This document shows positions 12,509-24,181 of a stretch of 64,000 bases of DNA, in pieces. Below the pieces are notes generated by a model that was not told the origin of the DNA, did no database searches, and was given only the letters and a program-made list of their open reading frames with translations. The stretch covers positions 62,697,120-62,761,119 of the forward strand of contig CM043956.1 of assembly GCA_014529385.2 (NCBI GenBank), read 5' to 3'. How positions within the stretch are numbered: the first letter of the stretch is position 1; each line of letters begins with the position of its first letter. A program made the translations under genes and the position numbers. This stretch comes from Adiantum capillus-veneris (Eukaryota > Streptophyta > Polypodiopsida > Polypodiales > Pteridaceae).

Positions 12509-15500
12509 TAGGGATAACCATTAAGATATAGTCTTTCAAGGGGTGAGAAAGAATAACCATTAAGATATAGTCTTATAGGTTGGACAAGTGGTGGACCTTA
12601 ACACCCAAATATTCTTAATATAATGATAGAGAGTGGAAAAGTGGTGAATCTTGAGAGCAAACCACTCATGCTACTAGCGATAATAGGTTGGACAAATTGT
12701 TGATCTTGAATGTAAACTCCCCATGTACAAAATAACGTGGGTTTAAGGTATTTCGATGGAGGCTAGAATCTTGGAGATATGGTGCAGCTTGCTTCTCTTC
12801 ATGTTTCAATGGAGTCTATCTTGGACAAATGGTGGAGCATCCTTCTCTCCATGTTTCAATAGACCCTAGCTTAGACAAGTGGTGGACCTTTGCTTCTCTC
12901 TATGTTTGAATAGAGTTAGCTTGGACAAGTGGTGGACCTTGGAACCAAACCCCCATGTAAAACCTTTCATGGTCACTCCAAGTGGTCAGAAAGAATAACC
13001 ATTAAGATATAGTCTTATAGGTTGGACAAGTGGTGGACCTTAATACCCAAATATTCTTAATATAATAACACAGAGTGAAAAAGTGGTGAATCTTGAGACC
13101 AAACCCCTCATGCTACTAGCGTTAATAGGTTGGACAACTGGTGGACCTTGAATGTAAACCTTCCATGTTTCAATAGAGTTAGCTTCGACAAATGGTGGAG
13201 CATCCTTCTCTCCATGTTTCAATGGAGCCTAGCTTGGACAAGTGGTGGACCTTTTGCTTCTCTCTATGAGAAGAATAAAGTTAGCTTGGATAAGTGGTGG
13301 ACCTTGGAACCAAACCCCTATGTAAAACATATCATGGACATTTCAAGTGGTGAGAAAGAATACCCTTTAAGATATACGCTTATAGGTTGGACAAGTGGTC
13401 GACCTTAACACCTAGATCTTCTTTATATAATGACATAGAGTGGAAAAGTGGTGAATCTTGAGACCAAACCACTCATGCTACTAGGGATAATAGCTTGGAA
13501 AAGTGACTGACCTTGACGTTAAACCCCACATGTAAACAATATCGTGGGTTTAAGGTATTTCAATGGATCCTAGAATCTTGGAGACATGGTGCAACTTGCT
13601 TCTTTTCATGTTTCAATGAAGCCTATCTTCCACCAATGGGGGATCATCCTTCTCTAAATGTCTCAGTGGAGCCTAGCTTGGACAAGTGGTGGACCTTTGC
13701 TTCTCTCTATGTTTCCATAGAGTTAGCTTGGACAAGTGGTGGACCTTGAAACCAAACCCCCATGTAAAACATATCATGGTCATTCCAAGTGGTGAGAAAT
13801 AATACCCTTTAAGATCTAGCCTTATAGGTTGGACAAGTGGTCGACCTTAGAACCTAGATCTTCATAATATAACGACATAGAGTGGAAAAGTGGTAAATCT
13901 TGAGACCCAACCACTCATGCTACTAGGGATAATAGCTTGGAAAAGTGACTGACCTTGACGTTAAACCCCACATGTAAACAATATCGTGGGTTTAAGGTAT
14001 TTCAATGGATCCTAGAATCTTGGAGACATGGTGCAGATTGCTTCCCTTCATGTTTCAATGGAGCCTATCTTGGACAAATGGTGGAGCATCCTTCTCTCCA
14101 TGTTTCAATGGAGCCTAGCTTGGACAAGTGGTGGACCTTTGCTTCTCTCTATGTTTCAATAGAGTTAGCTTGGACAAGTGGTGGGCCTTGGAACCAAACT
14201 CCCATGTAAAACCTATCTTGGTAACTCCAAGTGGTGAGAAAGAATAAAGTTTAAGATATGGCCTTATAGGTTGGACAAGTGGTGGACCTTAGCACCCATA
14301 TATTCTTAATAGAATGACATAGAGTGGAAAAATGGTGAATCTTGAGACCAAACCACTCATGCTACTAGAGATAATAGGTTGGACAAGTGGTGGACCTTGA
14401 ATGTAAACCCCCCATGTACAAAATATCATGGGTTTGAGGTATTTCAATGGAGCCTAGCATCTTGGAGACATGGTGTAGCTTGCTTCTCTTCATGTTTCAA
14501 TGGAGCGTATCTTGGACAAATGGTGGAGCATCCTTCTCTCCATGTTTCAATGGACCCTAGCTTGGACAAGTGGTGGACCTTTGATTCTCTCTATGTTTCA
14601 ATAGAGTTAGCTTGGACAAGTGGTGGACCTTGAAACAAAACCCCCATGTAAAACCTATGCTGGTCACTCCAAGTGGTGAGAAAGAATAACCCTTAAGATA
14701 TAGCCTTATAGGTTGGACAAGTGGTGGACCTTAACACCCAAATATTCTTAATATAATGACATAGAGTGAAAAAGTGGTGAATCTTGAGACCAAACCACTC
14801 ATGCTACTAGCGTTAATAGGTTGGACAAGTGGTGGACCTTGAATGTAAACCCCCCATGTTTCAATAGAGTTAGCTTCGACAAATGGTAGAGGATCCTTCT
14901 CTCCATGTTTCAATGGAGCCTAGCTTGGACAAGTGGTGGACCTTTGTTTCTCTCTATGTTTCAATAGAGTTAGCTTGGACAAGTGGTGGACCTTGGAGCC
15001 AAACCCCCATGTAAAACATATCATGGACATTTCAAGTGGTGAGAAAGAATACCCTTTAAGATATACCCTTATAGGTTGGACAAGTGGTCGACCTTAACAC
15101 CCAGATCTTCTTAACGTAATGACATAGAGTGGAAAAGTGGTGAATCTTCAGACCAAACCACTCATGCTACTAGAGATAATAGGTTGGACAAGTGGTGGAC
15201 CTTGAATGTAAACTCCCCATGTACAAAATATCATGGGTTTAAGGTATTTCAATGGATCTTAGCATCTTGGAGACATGGTGCAGCTTGCTTCTCTTCATGT
15301 TTCAATGGAGCCTATCTTGGACAAATGGTGGAGCATCCTTCTCTCCATGTTTCAATGGACCCTAGCTTAGACAAGTGGTGGACCTTTGCTTCTCTCTATG
15401 TTTCAATAGAGTTAGCTTGGACAAGTGGTGGAACTTGGAACCAAACCCCCATGTAAAACCTATCATGGTCATTCCAAGTGGTGAGAAAGAATACCCTTTA

Positions 15501-16294
15501 AGATATAGCCTTATAGGTTGGACAAGTGGTGGACCTTAACACCCAGATCTTCTTAATATAATGACATAGAGTAGAAAAGTGGTGAATCTTGACATCAAAC
15601 CACTCATGCTACTAGTGATAATAGGTTGGACAAGTGGTGGACCTTGAATGTAAACCCCCCATGTACGAAATATCATGGGTTTAAGATATTTCAATGGAGC
15701 CTAGCATTTTGGAGACATGGTGCAGCTTGCTTCTCTTCATGTTTCAATCAAACCTGGCTTGGACAAATGGTGGAGCATCCTTCTCTCCATGTTTCAATGG
15801 AGCCTAGCTTGGACAAGTGGTGGACCTTTGATTCTCTCTATGTTTCAATAGAGTTAGCTTGGACAAGTGGTGGACCTTGGAACCGTACCCCTATGTAAAA
15901 CCCATCATGTGCATTCCAAGTGGTGGTAAATAATACCATTTAAGATATAGCCTTATAGGTTGGACAAGTGGTGGACCTTAACACCCAGATCTTCTTAATA
16001 TAATGACATAGAGTGGAAAAGTGGTGAATCTTGAGACCAAACCACTCATGCTACTAGGGATAATAGGTTGGACAAGTGGTGGACCTTGAATTTAAACCCC
16101 ACATATACAAAATATCATGGGTTTAAGGTATTTCAATGGAGCCTAGCATCTCAAAGACATGGTGCATCTTGCTTCTCTTCATGTTTCAATGGAGCCTATT
16201 TTGGACAAATGGTGGAGCATCCTTCTCTCCATGTTTCAATGGACCCTAGATTGGACAAGTGGTGGACCTTTGCTTCTCTCTATGTTTCAATATA

Positions 16295-16445
16295 GTTAGC
16301 CTATATTAGACAATTAGTAGACCTCCAATCTCTCCATGTTGTCTAGAGCTAAGCTTGGACAAGTGGTGGACCTTACTTCTCCCTTCCCTTAGTTTACTAG
16401 CTTAAATGATCACTATGTATACTTGCTTAGATCTAGCTTGAACAA
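16295..16445 (+). repeat. Module copy at the inner left edge; inverted copies downstream of both FCP1-like genes
   Basis: Contains ATGTTGTCTAGAGCTAAGC, a box copy, CTTCCCTTAG and ATACTTGCTTAGATCT. The reverse complement of this order is found at about 25095-25245 and again at about 30690-30830, at roughly 80% identity by eye. It sits just upstream of the first exon of the ParB/SET gene, so the gene cassette is flanked by inverted copies. Confidence 0.8.
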
Positions 16446-16510
16446 GTGGTGGAACTTGTATTCACACAAACTTAATCCATTACAAAAAAGTATATGTTAA
16501 AATAACATTT

Positions 16511-16527
16511 GGTTTTTTTTGTTTCAG
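16511..16527 (+). promoter_or_regulatory. 3' splice acceptor of a probable 5'-UTR intron
   Basis: A T-rich tract ends in CAG at 16527, followed by GAAAG and ATG at 16533. This suggests that the first coding exon is preceded by an unseen noncoding exon somewhere in the array. Confidence 0.55.
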
Positions 16528-16532
16528 GAAAG

Positions 16533-19500
16533 ATGGCTCCAAAAAAACAGGTTGCAAGGGTTGCTGTCTCAGTTGACTATACTTGCAATGATCTTAGGAA
16601 ATGGTATTTGGACATACATGGTATAGAGGGTGCACAATTTCATAAGGTGCATCTATTTATTGCCAAAAAGGATAATGACAGCTTGTTTGAAGATGTTGGA
16701 CAAGTTGTGGAAGCATCTGTCTCTGTAGTTGATAGTCATCCAGAGGTGGAATGCATTGACATTCTAGTTCCAATGAATCTAGAATTTCAACTATCTCCAG
16801 GAGCATATGCATTGGAGCGCATGTCTAGAAACAAAGAAGAGACAATGTTTTCTCGAGGATGGAAGTTTGCAGAATCAAATCCAAATATCACAGCAGATCA
16901 ACTTCAAAGCTCCATCATTGCCACACTACAACGAAAAAAGGTGAAAGCTTCACGACCACCATCCACAAAGAAGCAAGCAAAAGTGCAGAAAGTAGAAGCT
17001 AAGCGAACTAGCTCCATTTTGGATGTAGACAAGGCATCTTTGGCATCCTCATCAACAGAGGGTTCAATGTCAAAGATGAGAATTGTGGATCCAGATGTTT
17101 TAGAAGCTGAGGCCATGAAAGGACAAGAAAAAGATACAGGTGGAATGAATAAGTACATAAATTATTTTCCTTTCCAATATAGGGAATTTGATATCCCTAT
17201 TCAAAATTGTTGGCTTGCTCCTGATCACTATAATGCACGTATTATGGATAAAAAACACGCTGAAAGTGTGTTATTTGGATTTTCACGGAGTACGACCAAG
17301 CCTGCAGCATGTGCATATTTGATGCCTGTTCGAAATGCAAAATCAAAGAAGGGGACTCCTTTGGCAGTAGAAGAGGTAGAGGAGCAAAAAATTAAAGATT
17401 ATCATTATTGGATTCTTGATGGGCAGCATTCAATCTATGCTGCAAAAGTTTTGCTTCACAATGAACAAAACAACAAAGAGATCTTTGAAAGACTGATTAG
17501 CGTGTATAAATTTAGAAAGGCTCGCATTGTTGTGAATGCTCCTCCATTTGTTGCAACTGCTATATCTGCCATTGCAAATGAGGAGGCTCAGGCATTGTAT
17601 GTCAAGCAACCTTACAGCCAAATATTGAGACATTTACGGAGTCAATGGATCTTCTCAGGACGACCACCAAAGGCAGCAAGTGGAATTGCAGAGGGACATG
17701 CATCTCGTGCCGGATGGGATGTAAGTTATTTTCTTTGTCTTTTTGATAGTGTTTAATTAACAAATCTTGCTCAATAGTTTAATTATTTCTCTATTTCTTT
17801 TCAGGGTTTTCTTCGATTGGCAAGAATGAGTGCAGCAGCAAGTTGGATTGCTAAACAGGCACACATGGTCACCTACTCTGATTTAGTTTATGATTGCTGG
17901 ATAGAAATCATTGAAAATCTAGAAGAGGAGAATAAGAAACCCCCAACAACTGTATTTAGATATCTTTGTGGCCTTGAGGAATCAGAGGTAAAGACTATTC
18001 AAGAAGAGATTAGAGATGAGAAGATTTTACTGTCAAAGAGTGCAAAGGATGGTGATGCAACTGACATGTATGATCGAATCAAGCAGTTGAAGCAAGACAA
18101 ATTGATTCAAGATGCACTTCTTGAAGGCTTCAACAATTTGAATGAGTCTTCACCATGTAAAGACTGGGAGGAGGTGGTCAAAATGTATAACATCAATGAT
18201 GTTGTTTATAAAACAATTTTAATGCTATGCGAGGAATGGATCAGATCTAGTTTGACGCGTGGAACAAAGAAAATGGCTTTTCCAGATGGAGCAATAAAAT
18301 ACATGCAATGGGCAATTCACCTTCAAAAGGAGAAAACTGAGCCTAGAGATTTGCCATGGTCAATCTATGTGGTGAGCCTACAAATGGAAGGCAATCTCTA
18401 CTTGATGCGCCACTTCAATAATAAAGTGCCTATTGGCTTATGTGTTTTAGATATGACAAAAAACGTTGGAGGCAATTTGAAGTGGAGTGAGGAGACATTT
18501 AACAATGCTTTGGATGGGATCTTGGCTATTGCTGGAGGGTCAACAGATCCTGGATTTGTCTTTCTTGCATTTGTGGATTTCACTAACTTCACAAAATTGC
18601 AATGTGCCTTTCACGCCATGGGAGATAATCTGAGCTACCATTGTTGTGGTGCATTGCATCACTTTCCATCAGCTCCTTGCAAAGGAGCAATTCAATTCCT
18701 AACAGTTATTGCCTTCTTGGGACAAGGCAATGCATTTGAAGACCTGAGAAGAAGATCAGAGGAACATCCCATGCCAATTGATTGTTCTCTTCTTCAAGTA
18801 GCAGATAACGATATGTCAGATTTGCAATATTTGGAGGCCAAAAAAAGAGCTTTGGTCAAGCACTACATTCGTACATATTGTTTTGAAGACCGCAAGCTTG
18901 TTGATGTTTTTGGTGATGGCTCCTTGGTTGCACAAGAAGGAATACAACAGAAAAAAGAAGTCATCTGCTTAATTGATAGTGTGGAGGAGGCAAAAAGCAT
19001 GGAGACCATGCTGCTAGACTTTGTTAAGTCTCATGAAGATATAGAAAAATGGGCTGGACTTCAACAATCCACTTCGCAATCAGGCGACATTGTGCCTGTT
19101 ACAGAGGAGTGCTCTCCACAAAGAGAAGAAGAACAACAACAACACCATCCTCTGTCAATGGAGGACTTTTTGGAAATGGAGACACGTATGTTTTGAGTTT
19201 CTTGTGCATGTTAGTGTTTCTTGTTACTGATTTGATACTCTTAATGTTAGATTTTGCTTTATATAGTATTGATTGAGCTTGTATTTTTTATCTCAAGCAT
19301 TCAAGGTTTGAATGTAAATAGTAAATTACTTGAGTTTTTGAATGGTGGATCTGTAGACTAAAACTAAAACATTTAATACTCACAAAGACTTAATTACTTA
19401 AGAGCTTGAACTCAATAAGTTTTGGACCTTTTATCAATACCCCCTTGATATGATACATTAGATCGTAGCATGGTTAAATGGTGATGCTTCATAAATTGAA

Positions 19501-22339
19501 CCTAGCTTAGACAGGTGCTGGAGCCTAAATTTAAACTAACCTTGCTAGAAGGGAGCTTATGTTTGGACTTTGAGAGAAATAGCATAAGTAATCAATTAGA
19601 GCATAGATTAGACATGTGGTGGTGGCCGGCCTTAGAGACCAAAATCTTAATGAGCTTGGAAAGGTATTTAAGTACTGCAATTTACTTAGTTTTAGTACTC
19701 ATTAAATGCATAGCTTGACAAAAGGTGGACCTTACATGGATCCTAATTTCAAGAGGTGTGGTAGACCTTCAAAACAAGCTCATATAGCTTGGACATGTGG
19801 TAGACCTTGCATGAAGACTAGTTTAGACAAGTGTGGTACACCTTGTAACCAACACCCATTTGTTATATTAGCTTGGACAAGTGGTGGACCTTGCTTTTAT
19901 GTTTCAATGGAGCATATTTTGGACAGGTGGTAGACCTTGTTTCTCTCCATGCTTCAATGGAGAGAAACTTTAGCTTGGACAAGTGGTGGACCTTGTTTTT
20001 ATGTTTTAAAGGAGCATATTTCGGACAAGTGGTAGACATAGTTTCTCTCCATGGTTCAATGGAACCCACCTCAGACAAGTGAAGTACCTTGAAACCAAAC
20101 CCCCATAATACAACCTACTAAATAGGTTGGAAAATTGGTGGGATATGAAACCATCCATGATAGAGCATAGTATAGGTGAAAACGTAGTGGTCCTTATATC
20201 AATTACCCATGCATAGCTTGGACAAGTGGTGGACCTTGATTCTCTCTATGTTTCAATGGATCCTATCTTGGACTAGAGATATATCTTACTTAGTTCCATG
20301 CTTCAATGGATTGTAGCTTGGATAAGGAGTGGAACTTCAAACAAAACTCCACAGCATAGCATATATTAACAATTCATGGGTTTTATAGAGATTGTCCTGC
20401 CTATTTTGGAGAGTTGGTACACCTTTATTCTCCATTCTTCAATGGATCTGAGGTTGGACAAGCGGAGCTGGAGAAGTGGTCAACCTTAAAATGAAACCTC
20501 CCATGCTACAACCCATCATAGATCGTATATGTAGTGGACCTTGAAACTCTTTTATGTCCCTAGCTTAGAGAAGCATTGCACTCTTGATTATCTCCATACA
20601 TGAAGGCAAGGTTGGACAAGTGGTGGACCTTCAAACCAGAATCTCTATGCAATAATAGGCAAGTGGTGGAGCTTGTTTTCTCCTTGTTCCAATGGAGCCT
20701 AGCTTAGACAAACAATGGAGCTTGCTTCTCTCCATGTTTCAATGGATCCTAGCTTAGAAAAGTGGTGGAGCTTTGCTTCTCTCCATGTTCCAATGGACCA
20801 TAGCTTAGACAAGTGGTAGACCTTGAAAAACACCCCTCGTATACAACATATTATGGGGTTTTCATGTTTCAATGGCTCCTAGCTTGGACAAATGGTAGAG
20901 CTTGCTTCTCTTTATGTTTCAATGGATCCAATCTTAGCCAAGGGGTGGACCTTGAAACAAGAATCCCCCCCCCCCATGTACAACGTATTATGGGTTTTGA
21001 AAGCACTGGGAGAAAATAATAGCTTTGATAAGTGGTGGACCTTGCTTCTCTCCATGCTTCAATGGAGCCGAGGTTGGACACATGTTGGAGAGAAGATGGT
21101 TGCCCATGAAATAAGACCATGCATGCTATAATCAATCATATGTTGTACACATGGTGGACCTTGCAATTGTTTTATATGCCTAACTTGGACAAGTGGAGGA
21201 CCCTTGATTACCTCCAGATATCAACAACAAGCCAAGTTTGGACAAGTGTAGTACCACCAAACCAGAATCTATATGCTACAATAGAGTATAGGTAGGACAC
21301 GCGATGAACCTTGATATCAAACCATCCATGCTACTAGAGATGATAGGTTTCACATGTGGTGGAACCTTGTATCAATGTTCTATGTGTAGTTTTTGACTAG
21401 TGATAGACCTTGAAACTAATCCCTCTAGGCTACAAGAAAAAAGAGATGGATGAGGAGGCTAGACTACTTTTGTTGCATCAATGCATCCCATGTTACCACA
21501 TATACTATAGGGTTCTTGGATAAGTGTTGGATCTTGTGTCAATGCTCCATGTCTAGCTTGGACAAGTGGTGGACCTTGGTTCTCTCTATGCTTCAAATGG
21601 GCAATAGATTGGAGACACAGTGGCCTTTTTTTTCCAATGATTTTATTTTTTGGAAACCTTGGAGGCACCATGTAAGAGGCACTCTAAGTCTTCCATACAA
21701 TGGACCTATTGGACTATAAAATAATGATATCTTTCTTTGATATTGTCATTATTTTATGCATAATATTTTCTTCTTTTTGCAGACACAAAGGAGTTAAGTG
21801 ATATAAAATCTAGATGTATTTCACACTATGATTGGCATGAAGATCCTTTTGGGACACCAACTTTTCCTATTCCCAAAGATGTAATTTTCCATATTAACGG
21901 TGTGGATTTTGAAGTGCGACTTTCATGTATTGAAGGAGCTGGTTATGGGCTATTTGTGCATACTACCCTGGAAAGTGGTTTGACTATTCTAAACTATGGA
22001 GGGCATAAGTATAGATTTCAAGACTGGAAAAAGATATGCAAAATATTTCCAAGAGCTTATAAATATTCTCTTCTAGAGGATCCAAACATAGAAGAAGAGG
22101 AAGATCAATCATACATTATTGGTTGTGTAGAAGAAGGAAACGTGTCGGGCTATATAAATAGTTCTCACAGTACAAATGTCTGTCCCAACGTACGCTATAC
22201 ATTTGATCCAAATTTGCCACCTTGGCATAAATGCACCTCTTCACACATCAAGTCAGAAGAATATGGCCATGTATGCATTGAGACTATTTGTCAAGTTGAA
22301 GCAGGAGAAGAGTTGTTTGCTGACTATAACTTTACTTGA
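16533..22339 (+). CDS. Three-exon gene: ParB-like / DNA-methyltransferase-like / SET domain protein
   Basis: Coding exons 16533-17720, 17805-19185 and 21783-22339 join in frame (phases 0 and 1) to give about 1,041 aa. I chose ATG 16533 because a polypyrimidine tract and CAG end at 16527, which implies an upstream noncoding exon. Visible parts: Lys-rich, probably disordered segment at 135-185; ParB/sulfiredoxin-like LDGQH at 295-299; coiled-coil-like Glu/Lys stretch near 440-480; a region ordered like beta-class N6/N4 DNA methyltransferases, with LDMTK at 611-615 where DPPY would be, a strand/helix pattern after it, then DVFGDGS at 763-769 like the AdoMet-binding motif I; a SET domain at about 900-1041 with GAGYGLF (908), NSSHSTNVCPN (982) and GEELFADYN near the end. 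ParB followed by a beta-class methyltransferase is a known prokaryotic order. The missing DPPY argues against DNA methylation activity. The SET motif is also atypical. The SET call is fairly firm; the methyltransferase call is inference. Confidence 0.75.
17721..17804 (+). other. Intron 1 of the ParB/SET gene (84 bp)
   Basis: Donor GTAAGT after codon GAT, T-rich interior, acceptor TTCTTTTCAG. Removing it keeps the frame (phase 0) and joins two long open stretches. The internal frame otherwise stops at 17754-17756. Confidence 0.9.
19186..21782 (+). other. Intron 2 of the ParB/SET gene (2,597 bp), filled with box repeats
   Basis: Donor GTATGT at 19186 after one base of a codon; acceptor CTTCTTTTTGCAG ending at 21782; the next exon supplies the two remaining bases, so the phase matches exactly. 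Without splicing, the frame would stop at 19194-19196. The interior carries forward box copies, clearest at about 19870-20080, 20215-20240 and 20600-21060, and a C-run at 20964. Confidence 0.75.
19700..21660 (+). repeat. Degenerate forward 50-bp-unit copies inside intron 2
   Basis: Box variants such as GCTTGGACAAGTGGTGGACCTTG near 19871, 19974 and 20217, with hairpin halves like CTCCATGCTTCAATGGAG near 19945 and 21054. The spacing is looser than in the main array, so this is an older or scattered set. Small frames here are repeat by-products. Confidence 0.85.
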
Positions 22340-22981
22340 CATTGTAAAGTATTGTACATGGATGGAAATCTCAAGTACATGCATCATTTTCATTTTTCAT
22401 GGATGAAATCTCAAGTGAATATAACATTTGATTATTGTTTAGTTTATGCTCAACGAGAATCTAGAGTGCTCTTATGCTTTGTGTGTTGTCTAACATATTT
22501 GACTACCTTGGCCATAGAATCTTGATTCTACTCTAGATTTGTGATAAATCTTACCAAAATTTAATCAATGTCTAGGTTGGACAAGTGGTGGGGCTTCAAA
22601 CATTACTGTCTTAAACAAGTGGAGTTATCTTACTTGAATAAGTGGTGGCCTTTGAATCCAAATCTAAGCCAAATCTCTAATTATTTTCTTGTAGTCTAGG
22701 TTGGACATTTGGTGGACCTTGTATCCATGTTTCCTCAACAAGGGTGGCTTTTAGTTTTCACTTTAAGTACTCATCTTTAATAAAGTGTAGGATGGAAAAT
22801 GTTGAGTTAGTAGATTGTATTTTAGACAAGTGGTGTTTGGTGTACGAATGCTGAAAATGGTTGCAAGGATTCTAACAACGACTTTACCTTAAATAAATTT
22901 CTTACTAGGAGTTCTACATATAAATATGGTGAATAAAATTCTAGTGGTTTTGAGATACCATTTGTGTGTGTGTTTTCTTAG
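22340..22981 (+). other. Spacer between the SET exon and the FCP1-like exon
   Basis: Holds the probable 3' UTR of the ParB/SET gene, then degenerate boxes near 22572, 22700 and 22818, and a TTTTCTTAG acceptor at 22973-22981 directly before the FCP1-like coding exon. No separate gene is seen. Whether both genes are spliced from one transcript cannot be decided from sequence. Confidence 0.6.
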
Positions 22982-22995
22982 ATTCACAAACTGGG

Positions 22996-24180
22996 ATGGA
23001 TAACGCTCCTATGGTTCAGTCAACAACTATAGAATCCATAGATTCTATGGTTTCTAAAGTGCCCAAGATGGATGATATTTCTATACTAGAGTCTAGTGTT
23101 GTGCAACTTGAGCAAGCTTCCAATAATGAGAACCAAGAAATCGATGCTTCAAAAATGCAACATACATCAAAAGAGACTGAAAAGTCCACTCACGAGCTAT
23201 TGCCAATTGGTACTACGTCATGTAGCGTAGATGTTGAGAAATCCATGCTTACAATTATATTGGATTTAAATGGTCTATTGTTGAAACGTTCCCCTCAACC
23301 ATCCTCACACCACAACTCAGTGCAAATGGATTCAAAAAGATATATTATACTCAGGCCAGGTTGCATCCAATTCTTGAAGACTATTTTACAAAGGTTTAAT
23401 GTTGCAATTTGGTCGACAGCTACTAGGAATAATGTGTATCAAATCCTTGCAGCACTAAACAACTTAGCTGAGGATACATTGCCTTTCTTTGCAATTTGGT
23501 CGCAAGATGTTTGCTACACCGCTCAAACTCAAAAATTGTTTAGACCCGACAATCCAAACGTTGAGGCAATGTTCAAGCCTCTAGCCAAAATTGCCATGGG
23601 GTTTGAATGTGATCCACAAAGAACAGTGCTTATTGATGACTCTCCTTACAAGGGATGTATTTCACCAGCAAACAATTGCATTTTTCCACCACAATTTGAT
23701 GCTGAGAAGATGGTTGACAATATGCTCTTGGAGGAGCTACTGCCATACTTGATTCAGCTTGATGAGAGAAGGGATGTGCGTGATTTAATTGCTTCTAATC
23801 GTTATGGACAACCTATAGTGACAAATGATAGTGAATACAAACAAATCATGGAGTATTGGAAGCAGAAAAATGATGTTTGGTCAGCTAAGGTGTTCTTTAC
23901 AAGAAGAATACCACCTGCAAAAGGTGACAGAGATGAAACTATCATTGAAGATGCAAGTGACACAAGCCACCGCAATGAAATGAGAAGAGCCCAAATACAA
24001 GAGATCTTGGCAAAGGAGCGTACACCCATTGAAAGCATGAAGGCGTCACAATTGACCACTTTAGCTAGGCAATTGGGTTGTAACACAAAAGGAGTTTTGA
24101 AGGCAACCACAGCAAAGGCTTATATAAATAAGGTGAAAGCTGAGAACAATCTTCTAAGGCTGGATAGAAAGCAACCCTAA
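22996..24180 (+). CDS. FCP1/HAD-type CTD-phosphatase-like protein
   Basis: About 394 aa from ATG 22996, 14 bases after a splice acceptor; the frame is also open into the acceptor, so an upstream coding exon is possible. Residues 1-80 are polar and low in structure. The FCP1 homology domain runs from about 90 to 245: ILDLNGLLL (motif I), YIILRPGCIQFL, FNVAIWSTAT (motif II), and TVLIDDSPYKG (the IDDSP motif). FCP1/SCP enzymes dephosphorylate Ser in the RNA polymerase II tail and use DxD in motif I. Here the nucleophile Asp is kept but the second Asp is Asn (DLNG), a change I associate with divergent plant FCP1-domain proteins, so activity is doubtful. The C-terminus (about 330-394) is charged. 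It lies 0.65 kb downstream of the ParB/SET gene on the same strand. Confidence 0.8.
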   Translation: MDNAPMVQSTTIESIDSMVSKVPKMDDISILESSVVQLEQASNNENQEIDASKMQHTSKETEKSTHELLPIGTTSCSVDVEKSMLTIILDLNGLLLKRSPQPSSHHNSVQMDSKRYIILRPGCIQFLKTILQRFNVAIWSTATRNNVYQILAALNNLAEDTLPFFAIWSQDVCYTAQTQKLFRPDNPNVEAMFKPLAKIAMGFECDPQRTVLIDDSPYKGCISPANNCIFPPQFDAEKMVDNMLLEELLPYLIQLDERRDVRDLIASNRYGQPIVTNDSEYKQIMEYWKQKNDVWSAKVFFTRRIPPAKGDRDETIIEDASDTSHRNEMRRAQIQEILAKERTPIESMKASQLTTLARQLGCNTKGVLKATTAKAYINKVKAENNLLRLDRKQP

Positions 24181-24181
24181 G

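Larger units (their letters stand above)
7499..16480 (+). repeat. Main satellite-like array of a 50-bp unit (box plus hairpin), forward orientation
   Basis: The box TTGGACAAGTGGTGGACCTT recurs throughout. Inside each 425-442 bp monomer there are about four good boxes and two variants (for example ...ACAAATGGTGGAGCAT and GGAAAAGTGGTGAATCTT). Three consecutive boxes lie exactly 50 bp apart (GGTGG at 9184, 9234 and 9284), which defines a 50-bp base unit. The second half of the unit reads CTCCATGTTTCAATGGAG or CTCTATGTTTCAATAGAG, each able to form a 6-bp stem with a 6-nt loop. Many 60-92 codon frames (peptides with DKWWT, WTSGGPW) are by-products of the repeat. The left and right parts are more diverged than the 9.0-12.5 kb core. 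Confidence 0.95.

Noticed and set aside
7779-16295. Some fifteen 60-92 codon frames with similar peptides (DKWWTLNV, ASWRHG, WTSGGPWNQTPM)
   Set aside because: They repeat with the DNA unit, have no start context or splice pattern, and change frame as monomer lengths change. The 867-bp dimer is a multiple of three, which keeps them open by chance. Ribosome profiling would be needed to revive the idea.
7499-16480. CRISPR-like array (short repeat, variable spacer)
   Set aside because: The context is eukaryotic, the spacers are themselves repeats, the box drifts, and no cas genes are present.
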